This document shows positions 1 to 9,261 of a DNA stretch of 64,000 bases, piece after piece. The stretch covers positions 1-64,000 of the forward strand of contig CAYMPH010000008.1 of assembly GCA_964392365.1 (NCBI GenBank). The letters are read 5' to 3'. The position numbers and the translations under genes are program-made. The notes below the pieces were generated by a model. The model was given only the letters and a program-made list of their open reading frames with translations. It was not told the DNA's origin and made no database searches. Position 1 is the first letter of the stretch, and each line of letters opens with the position of its first letter. This stretch comes from CAYMPH01 sp964392365. GTDB taxonomy: Bacteria; Spirochaetota; UBA4802; UBA5550.

Positions 1-1892
1 AAAAAACCTACGCAGCCGGAAAATTCCCCGGCGGATTTATCAAAAGAGAAACACGGCAATCTGATAAGGAAGTTCTAACAGGAAGACTATGCGACAGGCC
101 TATGAGACCTCTTTTCCCTGAGGATTTTCTCAACGAAGTTCAGGTAATTCTTTATACGCTTTCTGCAGATGCTGAAAATCAGCAGGATGTTGCTGCAATA
201 AATGCAGCTTCTGCATCAATAATGATTTCAGGAATCCCGTTTCACGGCCCGGTTGGAGCAGTAAGAGTCGGCAGAGTGGGCGGCGAGTGGATAATAAATC
301 CTAAATTTTCGCAGATGCCTAATAGCGATATAGACCTTATTGTTGCAGGAACAATCAAGGCTGTTACAATGATTGAAGGTTCTTCAAAGAATGTCAGTGA
401 AGATGACATGATAAAAGCAATAGAACTTGCTCATGAGCAGATTAAAAGAATCTGTAAAACCCAGGAAGAATTTGCAGCTAAAATTTCGAAACCAACCATA
501 AGCTATACATCATGTTCAGTTGATTCTAATCTTAAAAATGAAATAAAAAACAGATATTTCTCTGAACTTGAAAATCTTAAGAATTTCACAAAGAAAAAAG
601 AAAGAGAAAATGCATATAATGCTGTAAAAGAAAAAGGAATAGCAGAACTTAAAGAAACTTTTCCTGATACTATTAAAGATGCATCAGCAATTTTTGACAG
701 TCTCGACGGTGAGATTGTAAGAAAAAGAATTCTGGAAGAGGGCAAAAGAGCAGACGGGCGAACCCTTGAAGATATCAGACAGATTGATGTTGTGCTTGGA
801 GTTATTCCCCGTGCTCACGGTTCTGCAGTTTTTACAAGAGGCGAAACACAGAGTCTTGGAATCACCACTCTTGGTACAGGCGACGACGCTCAGAAAGTTG
901 ACAGCATAGAAGGCGAAAGCAAAAAAACATTTATGCTGCATTATAATTTTCCTCCTTTTTCAGTTGGTGAAACCGGCAGAACCGGTTTTACAGGAAGAAG
1001 AGAGATCGGTCACGGAATGCTTGCTGAAAGATCTCTGGAATATGTTGTTCCGAATGGGGAAGCGTTTCCTTATACTGTAAGACAGGTTTCAGAAATTCTT
1101 GAATCCAATGGATCATCTTCTATGGCTTCAGTCTGTTCAGGATCTCTTTCAATGTTCAATGCAGGAGTTCCTTTAAAAGCAGCTGTTGCAGGAATTGCAA
1201 TGGGTCTTGTTATGGAAGGAAGTAAATTCGCAGTCCTATCGGATATTCTCGGTCTTGAGGATCATCTTGGGGATATGGATTTCAAAGTTGCAGGAACAGA
1301 TACTGGCATAACAGCATTTCAGCTTGATATAAAGATTGAAGGTATTACCATAGAAATTATGAAACACGCTCTTGAGCAGGCCCGCAAAGGCCGTTTGAAA
1401 ATACTTGAAGTAATGAACAGCTTTATATCAGCACCTGAAAAAAGCCTTTCCAAGTATGCACCTAAAATCAGAACAATAAAAATAAATCCTGATAAGATCG
1501 GCGGAGTAATAGGTTCCGGCGGAAAAATTATCAAGAAGATCATTGAAGACAGCGGTGCTAATGTTTCTATTGAAGATGATGGAACAATCACAATATCTGC
1601 TGTTGATCAGAAATCAATTGATGCTGCTGCTGAAATAATTCTTGGCATGATTCAGGATGTTGAAGTTGATAAAATTTATATGGGTACAGTTAAGCGGATT
1701 ACAGATTACGGTGCTTTCGTTGAGATACTTCCCGGAAAAGAAGGACTACTTCATGTATCTAAACTTGATGTGAAAAGAGTAACAAATGTTACGGATATAG
1801 TAAATGTAGGCGATAAAGTAAAAGTTAAAGTTCTTAAAATTGACGACCAGGGAAGAATTGATTTAAGCAGAAAGGATGCATTAAACAGCTGA
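1..1892 (+). CDS. pnp: Polyribonucleotide nucleotidyltransferase (PNPase), 5'-truncated by window edge
   Basis: PNPase degrades RNA 3' to 5' using phosphate and is part of the cytoplasmic RNA decay machinery. The reading frame is open from base 3 and encodes the family-typical stretch (YAAGKFPGGFIKRE, then RPMRPLFPE) ahead of the first ATG at 102. That ATG is therefore internal, and the true start lies outside the window. About 629 residues are visible: most of the first RNase PH-like domain, the helical linker, the second RNase PH domain (GRREIGHGMLAERSLE and SSSMASVCSGSL region), a KH domain (IGGVIGSGGKIIKKI) and a C-terminal S1 domain (GTVKRITDYGAFVEILPG). The stop overlaps the next start by one base (TGATG), which suggests translational coupling to the M16 peptidase gene, a common pnp neighbour. 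Confidence 0.97.
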   Translation, partial: KTYAAGKFPGGFIKRETRQSDKEVLTGRLCDRPMRPLFPEDFLNEVQVILYTLSADAENQQDVAAINAASASIMISGIPFHGPVGAVRVGRVGGEWIINPKFSQMPNSDIDLIVAGTIKAVTMIEGSSKNVSEDDMIKAIELAHEQIKRICKTQEEFAAKISKPTISYTSCSVDSNLKNEIKNRYFSELENLKNFTKKKERENAYNAVKEKGIAELKETFPDTIKDASAIFDSLDGEIVRKRILEEGKRADGRTLEDIRQIDVVLGVIPRAHGSAVFTRGETQSLGITTLGTGDDAQKVDSIEGESKKTFMLHYNFPPFSVGETGRTGFTGRREIGHGMLAERSLEYVVPNGEAFPYTVRQVSEILESNGSSSMASVCSGSLSMFNAGVPLKAAVAGIAMGLVMEGSKFAVLSDILGLEDHLGDMDFKVAGTDTGITAFQLDIKIEGITIEIMKHALEQARKGRLKILEVMNSFISAPEKSLSKYAPKIRTIKINPDKIGGVIGSGGKIIKKIIEDSGANVSIEDDGTITISAVDQKSIDAAAEIILGMIQDVEVDKIYMGTVKRITDYGAFVEILPGKEGLLHVSKLDVKRVTNVTDIVNVGDKVKVKVLKIDDQGRIDLSRKDALNS

Positions 1893-3163
1893 TGAGTAAT
1901 GTAATTAAATATAAACAGAAAAACGGCCTTACTGTAATACTTGAGCCTATTGACAGTGTAGTGTCAATCTCTGCCGGATTATGGGTTAAAACAGGCTCAA
2001 GAAATGAAATATCGCAGGAATACGGTTATGCTCATTTTGTTGAACATATGCTTTTTAAGGGTACTGAAAGCAAATCAGCAAAAGATATAGCGCGCTTGAT
2101 AGACAGAGTTGGCGGCCAGCACAATGCCGCCACGAACAGGGAATATACCTGTTATTATATAAACGTGATATCTGATTATCTTGATCTTGCGCTGGATGTG
2201 CTTTCTGATATGTATTATAATTCTCTCCTTGATGCTGAAGAACTTGAAAAAGAAAAAAATGTTATCATTGAAGAAATCAGGATGTATGAAGATACTCCGG
2301 ATGAATTTGTTCATGATATGTTCATGGAAAAAATGCTTCTCGGTCATCCGTTAAGTCATTCAATCCTTGGAACTGTTGATACAATTAAAGGCGCTGACAG
2401 GAAAAGTCTTGATGGCTTTTATAAAAGATTTTACAGAAACGACAATGCAATTCTTGTAATTGCAGGCAAGTTTACTGAAACACAGGCAAGGGAATTTGTA
2501 GAAAAATATTTCAGTAAAACCGATTCTGATAAAACAGCTATTAAAGTTATAAAGGCAAATCCACCAAAGCGTATTGATGTTGAACATTATAACAGAGATC
2601 TTGAACAGATTCATTTCTGTCTTGGGGTTGACGGCATTAAAAAAAATGATGAGGCAAGATGGCCTTTATATGCTTTAAGTACCATTCTGGGAGGCAGCAT
2701 GTCTTCAAGGCTCTTCCAGAATATAAGGGAAAAAGAAGGTATAAGTTATTCAATTTATTCATTCCATTCTTCATACAGCGATTATGGAATATTCGGTATT
2801 TACTGCGCAACAGTCCCTGAAAAATTTTATAAAGCGCTTGAATTGATAATTAAGGAATGTAAAGATATCCAATCCGAAAATGTAACTGATGAAGAGATTC
2901 AGGATGCAAAAACATTTATGAAGGGAAACCTTGCGTTAAGTCTTGAAAGTCCTGAAGTAAGAATGGGCCAGCTGGCTAAAAATGAAATAACGTTCGGAAG
3001 GTCATTTGATTTTAATGAATTGTCAGATCAGATTAACAGCATTAAAAGAGAAGATTTTAAAGAGATAGTTGACAGGCTTTTTTCAAAACAGAGACTTTCA
3101 ATGGTATCTGTGGGCGATATAAAAGATTTTGCTAAGACAAAAGTTGATCTAAGCTTGGCATAG
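1892..3163 (+). CDS. M16 family zinc metallopeptidase (processing peptidase-like)
   Basis: This 423-residue protein belongs to the pitrilysin/mitochondrial-processing-peptidase family. The inverted zinc motif HxxEH is present as HFVEH at residues 48-52, with the downstream acidic EEIRMYED segment that supplies the third zinc-ligand glutamate. The C-terminal half carries the usual inactive M16_C domain with the GGSMSSRLFQNIREKEG signature, which contributes the R/Y substrate-clamp region. The length fits bacterial single-chain M16B enzymes that work as dimers. It follows pnp with a one-base overlap, an arrangement seen in many bacteria. The physiological substrate cannot be read from the sequence, and no signal peptide is visible, so a cytoplasmic location is inferred. 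Confidence 0.93.
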   Translation: MSNVIKYKQKNGLTVILEPIDSVVSISAGLWVKTGSRNEISQEYGYAHFVEHMLFKGTESKSAKDIARLIDRVGGQHNAATNREYTCYYINVISDYLDLALDVLSDMYYNSLLDAEELEKEKNVIIEEIRMYEDTPDEFVHDMFMEKMLLGHPLSHSILGTVDTIKGADRKSLDGFYKRFYRNDNAILVIAGKFTETQAREFVEKYFSKTDSDKTAIKVIKANPPKRIDVEHYNRDLEQIHFCLGVDGIKKNDEARWPLYALSTILGGSMSSRLFQNIREKEGISYSIYSFHSSYSDYGIFGIYCATVPEKFYKALELIIKECKDIQSENVTDEEIQDAKTFMKGNLALSLESPEVRMGQLAKNEITFGRSFDFNELSDQINSIKREDFKEIVDRLFSKQRLSMVSVGDIKDFAKTKVDLSLA

Positions 3164-3189
3164 AGAATTTTAATTTTGAGGTAAAAGCT

Positions 3190-3591
3190 ATGGCACAGAA
3201 AAATGAAGGAATGAACAGCACAATAGGTGAAGGTTCGAGCTTTGAAGGTAAATTTTATATCAGCGGCTCTCTGAGAATTGACGGTAAATTTGAAGGCGAA
3301 ATTAAAACTGATGAAGAACTTGTTGTTGGTGAAACCGGAAGAGTAAAAACTGATATTGTTGCAAAATCAGTTGTAATTGCCGGAACTGTTATAGGCAATA
3401 TAAATGCTTTTAATGAAGTTCGTCTTCTTGAAACAGCAAAGGTTCTTGGTGATATTACTGCACCGGTTATTAATGTTCAGAAAGGTGTTGTTCTAATGGG
3501 TAATTTTATTATAACAGGCGGACAGAAGGTTGATCCTAAAAAAATAGTTGAGAATGCTTACAATTTAAATAAGCTTCCTGATCAACGATAA
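3190..3591 (+). CDS. Bactofilin family cytoskeletal protein
   Basis: Bactofilins polymerise without nucleotide into beta-helical filaments that scaffold envelope and peptidoglycan-modifying enzymes. The 133 residues show the expected pattern: a short disordered N-terminus, then repeated beta-strand rungs with the family hallmarks (IGEGSSFEGKFYISGSLRID, GKFEGEIKTDEELVVGETG, VVIAGTVIGNI). A GAGG ribosome-binding site lies just upstream of the ATG. The next gene encodes a LysM/M23 peptidase, and bactofilin genes are commonly paired with M23 endopeptidases, so a joint role in cell shape is likely but inferred. Confidence 0.93.
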   Translation: MAQKNEGMNSTIGEGSSFEGKFYISGSLRIDGKFEGEIKTDEELVVGETGRVKTDIVAKSVVIAGTVIGNINAFNEVRLLETAKVLGDITAPVINVQKGVVLMGNFIITGGQKVDPKKIVENAYNLNKLPDQR

Positions 3592-3776
3592 AAAGCAGTT
3601 TATATAAAAAGCCTGTTTGTTCAGTTTTAAATAGCTTAAAAATGTATCAAATTTGGATTAAAAAATTCCGATATTATTATGAGTGAAAATATCTTTTAAT
3701 TTTAAAAATTTTTAAGTTCAATTGAAGCATAGAAAAATAACAGAGAATTACATAGTTTAAGATAAGGTTTCTCTAT

Positions 3777-4727
3777 TTGGCAAAAAGCAACCCAAAGATT
3801 ATGAAGAAATTAAAAATCAGCCGCATATACACCAAGGGACTGATTTTAAGATATTCCTCATATTTTATTATTCCTATAGCAGCTGCAGCAATTCTGTTCT
3901 ATATTTTCATTCCCGGAAACAGCAGCACAGAATCTATTGAAGATGAAAATTTAAAAAACAATCTTTTACTTTCAGAACAAACCGATTTTAATGCCCCTTC
4001 ATCAGACACGAAATTAACTATACGTGAGCATAAAGTTGGTAAGGGTGAAACACTTGGTGTTCTAGCAAGGAAATTCGGCGTATCTGTTGATACTATTTGC
4101 GGAAGCAATAATCTTACATCTTATGATATGGTTCCTGTTGGAACAATGCTGAAAATTCCCAGCAGAGACGGGATGTTATATAAAACCGAGAAGGGAACAA
4201 AATTATCAGCCCTTGCTTCAAAATATAGAATTTCAGTAAGCAAAATACTTGATGAGAATGAATTTAAAAATGCCGACTTTATTCCAGTTGGTACTGTGCT
4301 TTTCATTCCGGATGCAAAACCGCAGAATATTGTTCAGGGTTTTTTATGGCCTGTATCAAACAGAACTATTACATGCGGCTTCGGATGGAGAAGAAGCCCT
4401 TTTAACTGGAACTCAAGGGAATTTCATCAGGGGCTTGATATCAGGGCAAATTATGAATCAGTAAGGGCAACCAGATATGGTCAGATAACATATGCCGGGT
4501 GGCTCGGCGCATACGGAAATGCTGTAATTGTTGCGCATCCCGGAGGCTGGAAATCTTTATATGCTCACCTTTCAAGAATAGGCGTAAGACAGGGCCAGTA
4601 TGTTAAACAGGGTCAGTATCTTGCAAGAAGCGGCAACACGGGTTTATCAACCGGTGCCCATATACATTTTGAAATAATAAAAAACGGTTCACCCAAAAAT
4701 CCTTACAGCTTGTTAAAACGCAGATAA
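3777..4727 (+). CDS. Membrane-anchored LysM - M23 peptidoglycan endopeptidase
   Basis: Predicted envelope enzyme that cleaves peptide cross-links or works as an EnvC/NlpD-like factor. Order: basic N-terminus, one membrane segment at about residues 27-46 (YFIIPIAAAAILFYIF), LysM repeat 1 (about 88-128), LysM repeat 2 (about 135-178), then the M23 domain at about 190-310. The zinc residues are present: HQGLDI (first H and D) and HIHFE at the end, so the domain looks catalytically intact. The start chosen is TTG at 3777, preceded by AAGG at a spacing of 9. An in-frame ATG at 3801 has no clear ribosome-binding site but remains possible. The adjacent bactofilin suggests a morphology module. The 185 bp upstream are AT-rich with no clear promoter that I can defend. 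Confidence 0.9.
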   Translation: MAKSNPKIMKKLKISRIYTKGLILRYSSYFIIPIAAAAILFYIFIPGNSSTESIEDENLKNNLLLSEQTDFNAPSSDTKLTIREHKVGKGETLGVLARKFGVSVDTICGSNNLTSYDMVPVGTMLKIPSRDGMLYKTEKGTKLSALASKYRISVSKILDENEFKNADFIPVGTVLFIPDAKPQNIVQGFLWPVSNRTITCGFGWRRSPFNWNSREFHQGLDIRANYESVRATRYGQITYAGWLGAYGNAVIVAHPGGWKSLYAHLSRIGVRQGQYVKQGQYLARSGNTGLSTGAHIHFEIIKNGSPKNPYSLLKRR

Positions 4728-4741
4728 AATGGATAAATCAA

Positions 4742-6820
4742 ATGCTTGAAAATGCAAACTTTCTCTGTGAAATAGGAACTGAAGAAATACCGGCAGGATA
4801 TCTTTCGCCTGCAATTTTATTTATCGAATCCTCATTTAAAGAAATACTTGCTGCGCAAAGGATTGCTGCAGGTGATATCCGTGTTTTCGCAACCCCAAGA
4901 CGATTCATCATCCAGGCTGCAGGAATGGCTTCAAGTCAGAAAGATGAAATTGCTGAGATCAAAGGTCCTTCAGTTAAGGCAGCTTATGGAGCTGATGGAA
5001 AGCCTGCCAAAGCTCTTGAGGGATTTCTCCAGGGCAATGGCCTTAAAATTGAAGATATATATAAGCACGATTCAGGAAAGGGTGAATATGTTTTTGCTAA
5101 AAAGAAACTTGATTCTAAAAAAACAGAAGAAATAATTCCAGAAATAATAAAACAGATTCTTGATACTACCACTTTTCCAAAGAAAATGAAATGGAGCGAT
5201 AAAACAATCAGTTTCCCGAGACCACTCAGATATTTCCTTATAATGTTTAACGATAAAGCAATAGATTTTGATTATGACGGCATCAAATCCGGTTCAACAG
5301 TAAGAGGACATTATATACAGCATAATGAATATATAAAAATCAGCAAAATATCAGAATATGAAGCTTCAATAAAAAAAGCAGGTGTAATTCCTGATCAGAA
5401 TGAGAGAAAGGAAATAATCAGAAACTCGCTTGCACTGAAAGCAAGGAAAGCAGGCGGAATCCTTCTTGAGGATGAAGAGCTGATTGAAACTGTTTCTTTT
5501 CTAGTGGAAAATCCTCACATAGTTGAATGTGAATTTGATAAAGTTTTTCTTGAAATTCCGGCTCTGGTTTTAATTGCGGAAATGAAAATACACCAGAAAT
5601 ATTTTGCAGTAATTGAACAAAATGGAAATCTCACAAATAAATTTCTCGTAGTATCAAATAATCCTGAAACAAAATTTGTAAAAGCCGGCAATGAAAGAGT
5701 TATAACTGCCAGATTCAATGATGCGAGATTTTTCTTTAATGAAGACAGAAAGATTAAGCTTTCTGACAGAGTCGAGAGTTTAAAAAATATTCTGTTTCAC
5801 AAGGATCTCGGCTCAGTCTACGATAAAATCGGCCGCATGAAGAAAGTATCTGAAGCAATTATTGATCAGTTGAAAACAAAAGATAAAGATGCGGCTTTAA
5901 TTAAAAGAGCAATAGAATTAAGCAAGACCGATTTAAACACAGCACTGGTAATCGAATTTGCATCTCTTCAGGGGAAAATTGGAAGAATCTATGCGCAGAT
6001 GGATGGGGAAGCTCCGGAAGTTGCTGCTGCGATTGAAGATCAGTACAGGCCTAAATTTCAGAAGGATTTTGTTCCAGAACATATTGTATCTGTTGCTGTA
6101 TCAATATCAGAAAAGCTCGATAATTTATTCGGTTCGTTTTCTGTTGGTAATATACCTAAGGGATCACAGGATCCGTATGCATTAAGAAGGCAGGCAAATG
6201 CTGTTGTTGAAATGGCGATCCGCAATAATATCTCCATAAACCTGAAAGAAATTTTTGAAAAGATTAAGAATAATTATAAAGATGGAAATACCGTATTTGA
6301 AAAAGTTCTTGATTTTGTAAACGGCAGAGCTAAAACTATTTTTATTGAAAGCGGATTTTCACACGATGAAATAGATGCATGCCTTTCGATCAACAGCGGA
6401 GATTATCTGGAGATGTTCAGGCGCGCAAAAAGCGTGAATGAATTCCGTAAGGATGAAAAATTTTCTGAAATGCTTCTCAGTTTTAAAAGAATGAATAATA
6501 TTGTGTTTTCTTTTAGAAAGGAAAACTCCAGTGCAAATCTTAAATTCAGCGAATCTCTCCTGGAAGAAAAAGAAGAAAAAGATTTGAATTTATTTTTTAA
6601 AGAAAGAAAAGATGAGATCCGCAGTTATATTGATAAAAGCGAATATCTGAAACTTTTCGGTCTTCTTATAAGCGGAAAGCAGATAATAGATTCATTTTTT
6701 GATAAAGTCCTTGTTATGGATAAAAGATCAGAAATAAAAGAAAACAGGCTCGCACTTCTTGAGGGAATTCTTTCCAATTTTAATAATCTTATAGATTTCT
6801 CTAAAATTTCGGATAAGTAA
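4742..6820 (+). CDS. glyS: Glycyl-tRNA synthetase beta subunit
   Basis: GlyS is the tRNA-binding subunit of the heterotetrameric bacterial glycyl-tRNA synthetase. At 692 residues it has normal family length and the diagnostic N-terminus FLCEIGTEEIPAGYL. The central HD-like core is visible (FVPEHIVSVAVSISEKLDNLFG), as is the adjacent catalytic-subunit interface motif (PKGSQDPYALRRQANAVVE). The anticodon-binding DALR-like domain lies at the C-terminus. The partner glyQ is not in the window, which is unusual because glyQS are normally adjacent. The stop is immediately followed by the ATG of the acyltransferase gene with no gap, so the two are probably co-transcribed. Confidence 0.96.
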   Translation: MLENANFLCEIGTEEIPAGYLSPAILFIESSFKEILAAQRIAAGDIRVFATPRRFIIQAAGMASSQKDEIAEIKGPSVKAAYGADGKPAKALEGFLQGNGLKIEDIYKHDSGKGEYVFAKKKLDSKKTEEIIPEIIKQILDTTTFPKKMKWSDKTISFPRPLRYFLIMFNDKAIDFDYDGIKSGSTVRGHYIQHNEYIKISKISEYEASIKKAGVIPDQNERKEIIRNSLALKARKAGGILLEDEELIETVSFLVENPHIVECEFDKVFLEIPALVLIAEMKIHQKYFAVIEQNGNLTNKFLVVSNNPETKFVKAGNERVITARFNDARFFFNEDRKIKLSDRVESLKNILFHKDLGSVYDKIGRMKKVSEAIIDQLKTKDKDAALIKRAIELSKTDLNTALVIEFASLQGKIGRIYAQMDGEAPEVAAAIEDQYRPKFQKDFVPEHIVSVAVSISEKLDNLFGSFSVGNIPKGSQDPYALRRQANAVVEMAIRNNISINLKEIFEKIKNNYKDGNTVFEKVLDFVNGRAKTIFIESGFSHDEIDACLSINSGDYLEMFRRAKSVNEFRKDEKFSEMLLSFKRMNNIVFSFRKENSSANLKFSESLLEEKEEKDLNLFFKERKDEIRSYIDKSEYLKLFGLLISGKQIIDSFFDKVLVMDKRSEIKENRLALLEGILSNFNNLIDFSKISDK

Positions 6821-7435
6821 ATGTTTAACGAGGATACCAGGTCTTCGCTGGTAAAAAAAATTTATTTTATCCTGAAAACCCAGTTATATTATACCTTTTC
6901 ATTTAAAAAAAAATTTTCATCAATAAAAGGAAAACCATATGCCTGGGGCATATGGAATATTGTTGTTTATGGCCCTAATATTTCACTTGGTGAAAAAGTT
7001 TTAATAGCAGCTGCAGACGGATACAAAACAACATTAACTACAATTAAAAAAGGCAATCGCGAGGGAAAGATCAGCATCGGAGATAATGCGCTTATTATGA
7101 ATGGGGTGCGTTTAAGCAGCGCTTCTGAAATCAGGATTGGGAACGGATGTATGCTGGCGAATTTCTGCTATATAATGGACGCTGACTGGCATGACATTTA
7201 TGATAGAACATCATCTCCGGGAAAGACTGCTCCTGTTATTCTTGAAGATGGAGTTTGGATCGGAGATTCTGCTATTATATGCAAGGGCGTTACTATTGGA
7301 GAAAATTCTATAATCGGTGCCGGATCAGTTGTAAGAAGAAATATACCTGCGAATGTTGTAGCTGCAGGAAATCCGGCAAAAATCATCAAAAAGCTTGATT
7401 CATCAAAAATTAAAACCAACTTCTGTAAAAAATAA
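6821..7435 (+). CDS. Left-handed beta-helix (hexapeptide) acyltransferase
   Basis: The 204-residue protein has hexapeptide repeats (for example VWIGDSAIICKGVTIGENS followed by IIGAGSVV) that form a left-handed beta-helix. It ends with the family signature VAAGNPAKIIKKL found in acetyl/acyl-CoA-dependent O-acyltransferases of the maltose/galactoside acetyltransferase and WbbJ types. The catalytic His candidate is in the DADWHDIYD segment. A basic, aromatic N-terminus precedes the helix. Such enzymes decorate sugars or lipopolysaccharide; the substrate cannot be deduced. It abuts glyS exactly. Downstream there is a weak AT-rich stem (7463-7481) without a convincing T-tract. Confidence 0.85.
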   Translation: MFNEDTRSSLVKKIYFILKTQLYYTFSFKKKFSSIKGKPYAWGIWNIVVYGPNISLGEKVLIAAADGYKTTLTTIKKGNREGKISIGDNALIMNGVRLSSASEIRIGNGCMLANFCYIMDADWHDIYDRTSSPGKTAPVILEDGVWIGDSAIICKGVTIGENSIIGAGSVVRRNIPANVVAAGNPAKIIKKLDSSKIKTNFCKK

Positions 7436-7517
7436 AAAAAATAAAGATTTTGTTAGATAATTATTCTAATGTGTTTAGAATTTGCCGGTAATTAATCAAT
7501 CTAATTATGATTGTTGC

Positions 7518-7547
7518 TTGACATTTTAAAAAGGCATTAATCATATT
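7518..7547 (+). promoter_or_regulatory. Candidate sigma-70-type promoter for the HEAT-repeat gene
   Basis: A perfect TTGACA (7518-7523) is followed after 18 bases by CATATT (7542-7547), which matches the -10 consensus at four of six positions. It lies about 110 bases upstream of the ATG at 7656, in a 220-base gene-free stretch. The assignment is by consensus only and the -10 element is weak. Confidence 0.35.
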
Positions 7548-7655
7548 TAATATTATAAATGTTGATAGTTTATATATAAAAGTTTTTATAGTTCGAATTA
7601 AATTTTCAAATTATTGTCAAATAAAATTAAAATTTATATTAGAAAGGGGTTTGCT

Positions 7656-8672
7656 ATGGGATTATTCAGGCCAAATATTCAGAAATTTGAAAAAACAGGA
7701 GATATTGAAAATCTTCTAAAATGTCTCAAGCATCGTGACAGTGATGTTAAAATTGAAGCATTCAAAGCTCTTTCAAAAAAAATGAGCGATAAGAAAATTC
7801 ATAATGAATTAAGACAAATGCTGAATGACACTGATTCTGATGTTGTTGCAACAGCAGTTTTAACTTTTTATGAAATGGGTGAACAGGTCAGCTTTGATAA
7901 ATTAGATGAGCTTATGAAAGTTGCTTCAAAAAAGCAGAAAATTCAGGTGTTGAAAATTATTGAGGAAAAATGCACTCCTGGAATGACCGGCTTTTCAAGT
8001 TTACTAATCCAGGCAGTAAATGATAAAAATCTTTTAATTGTCGAGCAGGCAATAAAAGCTATAAAAAAACTTAAAGACAGTCATACAATAGGTTATATTG
8101 GCCAGAAACTGAATGAAAAAAGTCAAAATATACGTCTTCTTGTTATAGATGCGCTTTCTACTATAGGTGGTGATCAGGTTATAGATTATCTTATAATAGG
8201 AATTATGGATAGCAATTATGCAGTAAGATATAATGCTGAAAACGCTTTAAGAATAATCGGGTCTGATAAGGCACTCAAAGCTTTAAATGACAAGTCATTC
8301 ATAGGCATCCGTAAAGGAATGGAAGGCATGGAAACAGAAAGAATTGATACTATACAGCATATAGGTAAGCAGAAAATAACAGAAGCTCTTGGTCTGCTGC
8401 ACAAAGCATGTTATGATAAATACAAAGATGTTAGAATGGAATCTTTAAAAGCTTTGGCATCATTAGCTAAAAATGAATCTATTCCGTTTATTGCTGCATT
8501 GTTAGAAGACAGATTTTATGATGTTCGTTTCGAAGCTGTAAAGGCATTGGAAAAGTTTTCTAGTCTTGAAGCACTTACAGCGCTTGAAAAAGTTTTAGAT
8601 GATCAGAATTCATCTGTTAAGCATGAAGCTAAAATTGCTTACGATTTAATTAAGAAAAATATAAAAGTTTAA
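7656..8672 (+). CDS. HEAT-repeat (PBS lyase-type) protein
   Basis: The protein is an array of about ten HEAT/EZ-type alpha-helical repeats, recognisable by periodic units such as HRDSDVKIEAFKALS, DTDSDVVATAVLTFYEM, DSNYAVRYNAENALR, DKYKDVRMESLKALA and DRFYDVRFEAVKALE. It has no signal peptide and no catalytic motif, so it is most likely a cytoplasmic protein-binding scaffold. The ATG at 7656 was chosen because GAAAGGGG lies six bases upstream. A longer frame from TTG at 7614 has no ribosome-binding site. The P-loop kinase gene follows after 11 bases and may be its partner; that link is inference from proximity. Confidence 0.88.
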   Translation: MGLFRPNIQKFEKTGDIENLLKCLKHRDSDVKIEAFKALSKKMSDKKIHNELRQMLNDTDSDVVATAVLTFYEMGEQVSFDKLDELMKVASKKQKIQVLKIIEEKCTPGMTGFSSLLIQAVNDKNLLIVEQAIKAIKKLKDSHTIGYIGQKLNEKSQNIRLLVIDALSTIGGDQVIDYLIIGIMDSNYAVRYNAENALRIIGSDKALKALNDKSFIGIRKGMEGMETERIDTIQHIGKQKITEALGLLHKACYDKYKDVRMESLKALASLAKNESIPFIAALLEDRFYDVRFEAVKALEKFSSLEALTALEKVLDDQNSSVKHEAKIAYDLIKKNIKV

Positions 8673-8683
8673 AGAGGCATTTA

Positions 8684-9196
8684 ATGGATTTAACAGCAAT
8701 CTATTCTTCTGATATTATAATGTTAGGAGGTCTTTATGGTTCTGGTAAATCATCATTTGCAAAAAAATATTTTTACGGCAAAGGACACTTCAGGGTAAGC
8801 CGTTCAGAAATAAGAAAGCATATATACGAAATGGCTCATTTTGGTGATATATGGACTGGAGATAAATTCAGCGAAGAAGATGATGCTCTTGTTAAACACG
8901 TTGAAAGAAAAATGGTGGAGCATTATATTCATAATAAAAGAAAAATTCTTCTTATAAATACTTTTGTGAGTGCAAAATCTAGAGCTGGTTTTATAAATAT
9001 TGCAAAGGATACCAATCATACTATCAGCATAATTTTTCTTGATACTCCGCTTGAAAGATGTAATGCTCAGAATAATGAAGAGAAATCCGGTGTACCATCT
9101 AGAGTAATATATGATTTAAATTTTAAAAAAGAGCTGCCAACTACTAGAGAAGGTTTTTCAAAGGTATTGATTATTAATGATTTTATATTAGATTAG
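8684..9196 (+). CDS. P-loop kinase of the AAA_33 / zeta-like type
   Basis: A small 170-residue P-loop NTPase with Walker A GLYGSGKSS near residue 17 and an early conserved RVSRSEIRKHIYE segment typical of predicted kinases (AAA_33, polynucleotide-kinase-like). LID-type basic residues (ERK) and a late beta-strand (ISIIFLDTPLERCNAQN) match nucleoside/polynucleotide kinase folds, where that strand precedes the nucleotide-binding CxxRN-like motif. The substrate is unknown. An AAAGAGG ribosome-binding site precedes the ATG. It is the last gene of the + strand block and is followed by a strong terminator. Confidence 0.8.
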   Translation: MDLTAIYSSDIIMLGGLYGSGKSSFAKKYFYGKGHFRVSRSEIRKHIYEMAHFGDIWTGDKFSEEDDALVKHVERKMVEHYIHNKRKILLINTFVSAKSRAGFINIAKDTNHTISIIFLDTPLERCNAQNNEEKSGVPSRVIYDLNFKKELPTTREGFSKVLIINDFILD

Positions 9197-9227
9197 ATTG
9201 AATAAAAATATTTTATAATTTCTGGTG

Positions 9228-9256
9228 AACCCTTTCTATTTGGAAAGGGTTTTTTT
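9228..9256 (+). terminator. Rho-independent terminator
   Basis: A perfect 9-bp stem (AACCCTTTC / GAAAGGGTT) with a 6-base loop is followed directly by a T-run. It lies 32 bases after the P-loop kinase stop, between two convergent gene blocks. The opposite strand lacks a T-tract, so it should act mainly on the + strand. Confidence 0.9.
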
Positions 9257-9261
9257 AAAAA

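Noticed and set aside
102..1892. Taking the ATG at 102 as the PNPase start
   Set aside because: The frame is open from base 3 and encodes conserved PNPase sequence before the ATG, so the gene is truncated by the window edge.
7463..7481. Terminator after the hexapeptide acyltransferase
   Set aside because: Only a 7-bp AT-rich stem without a T-tract.
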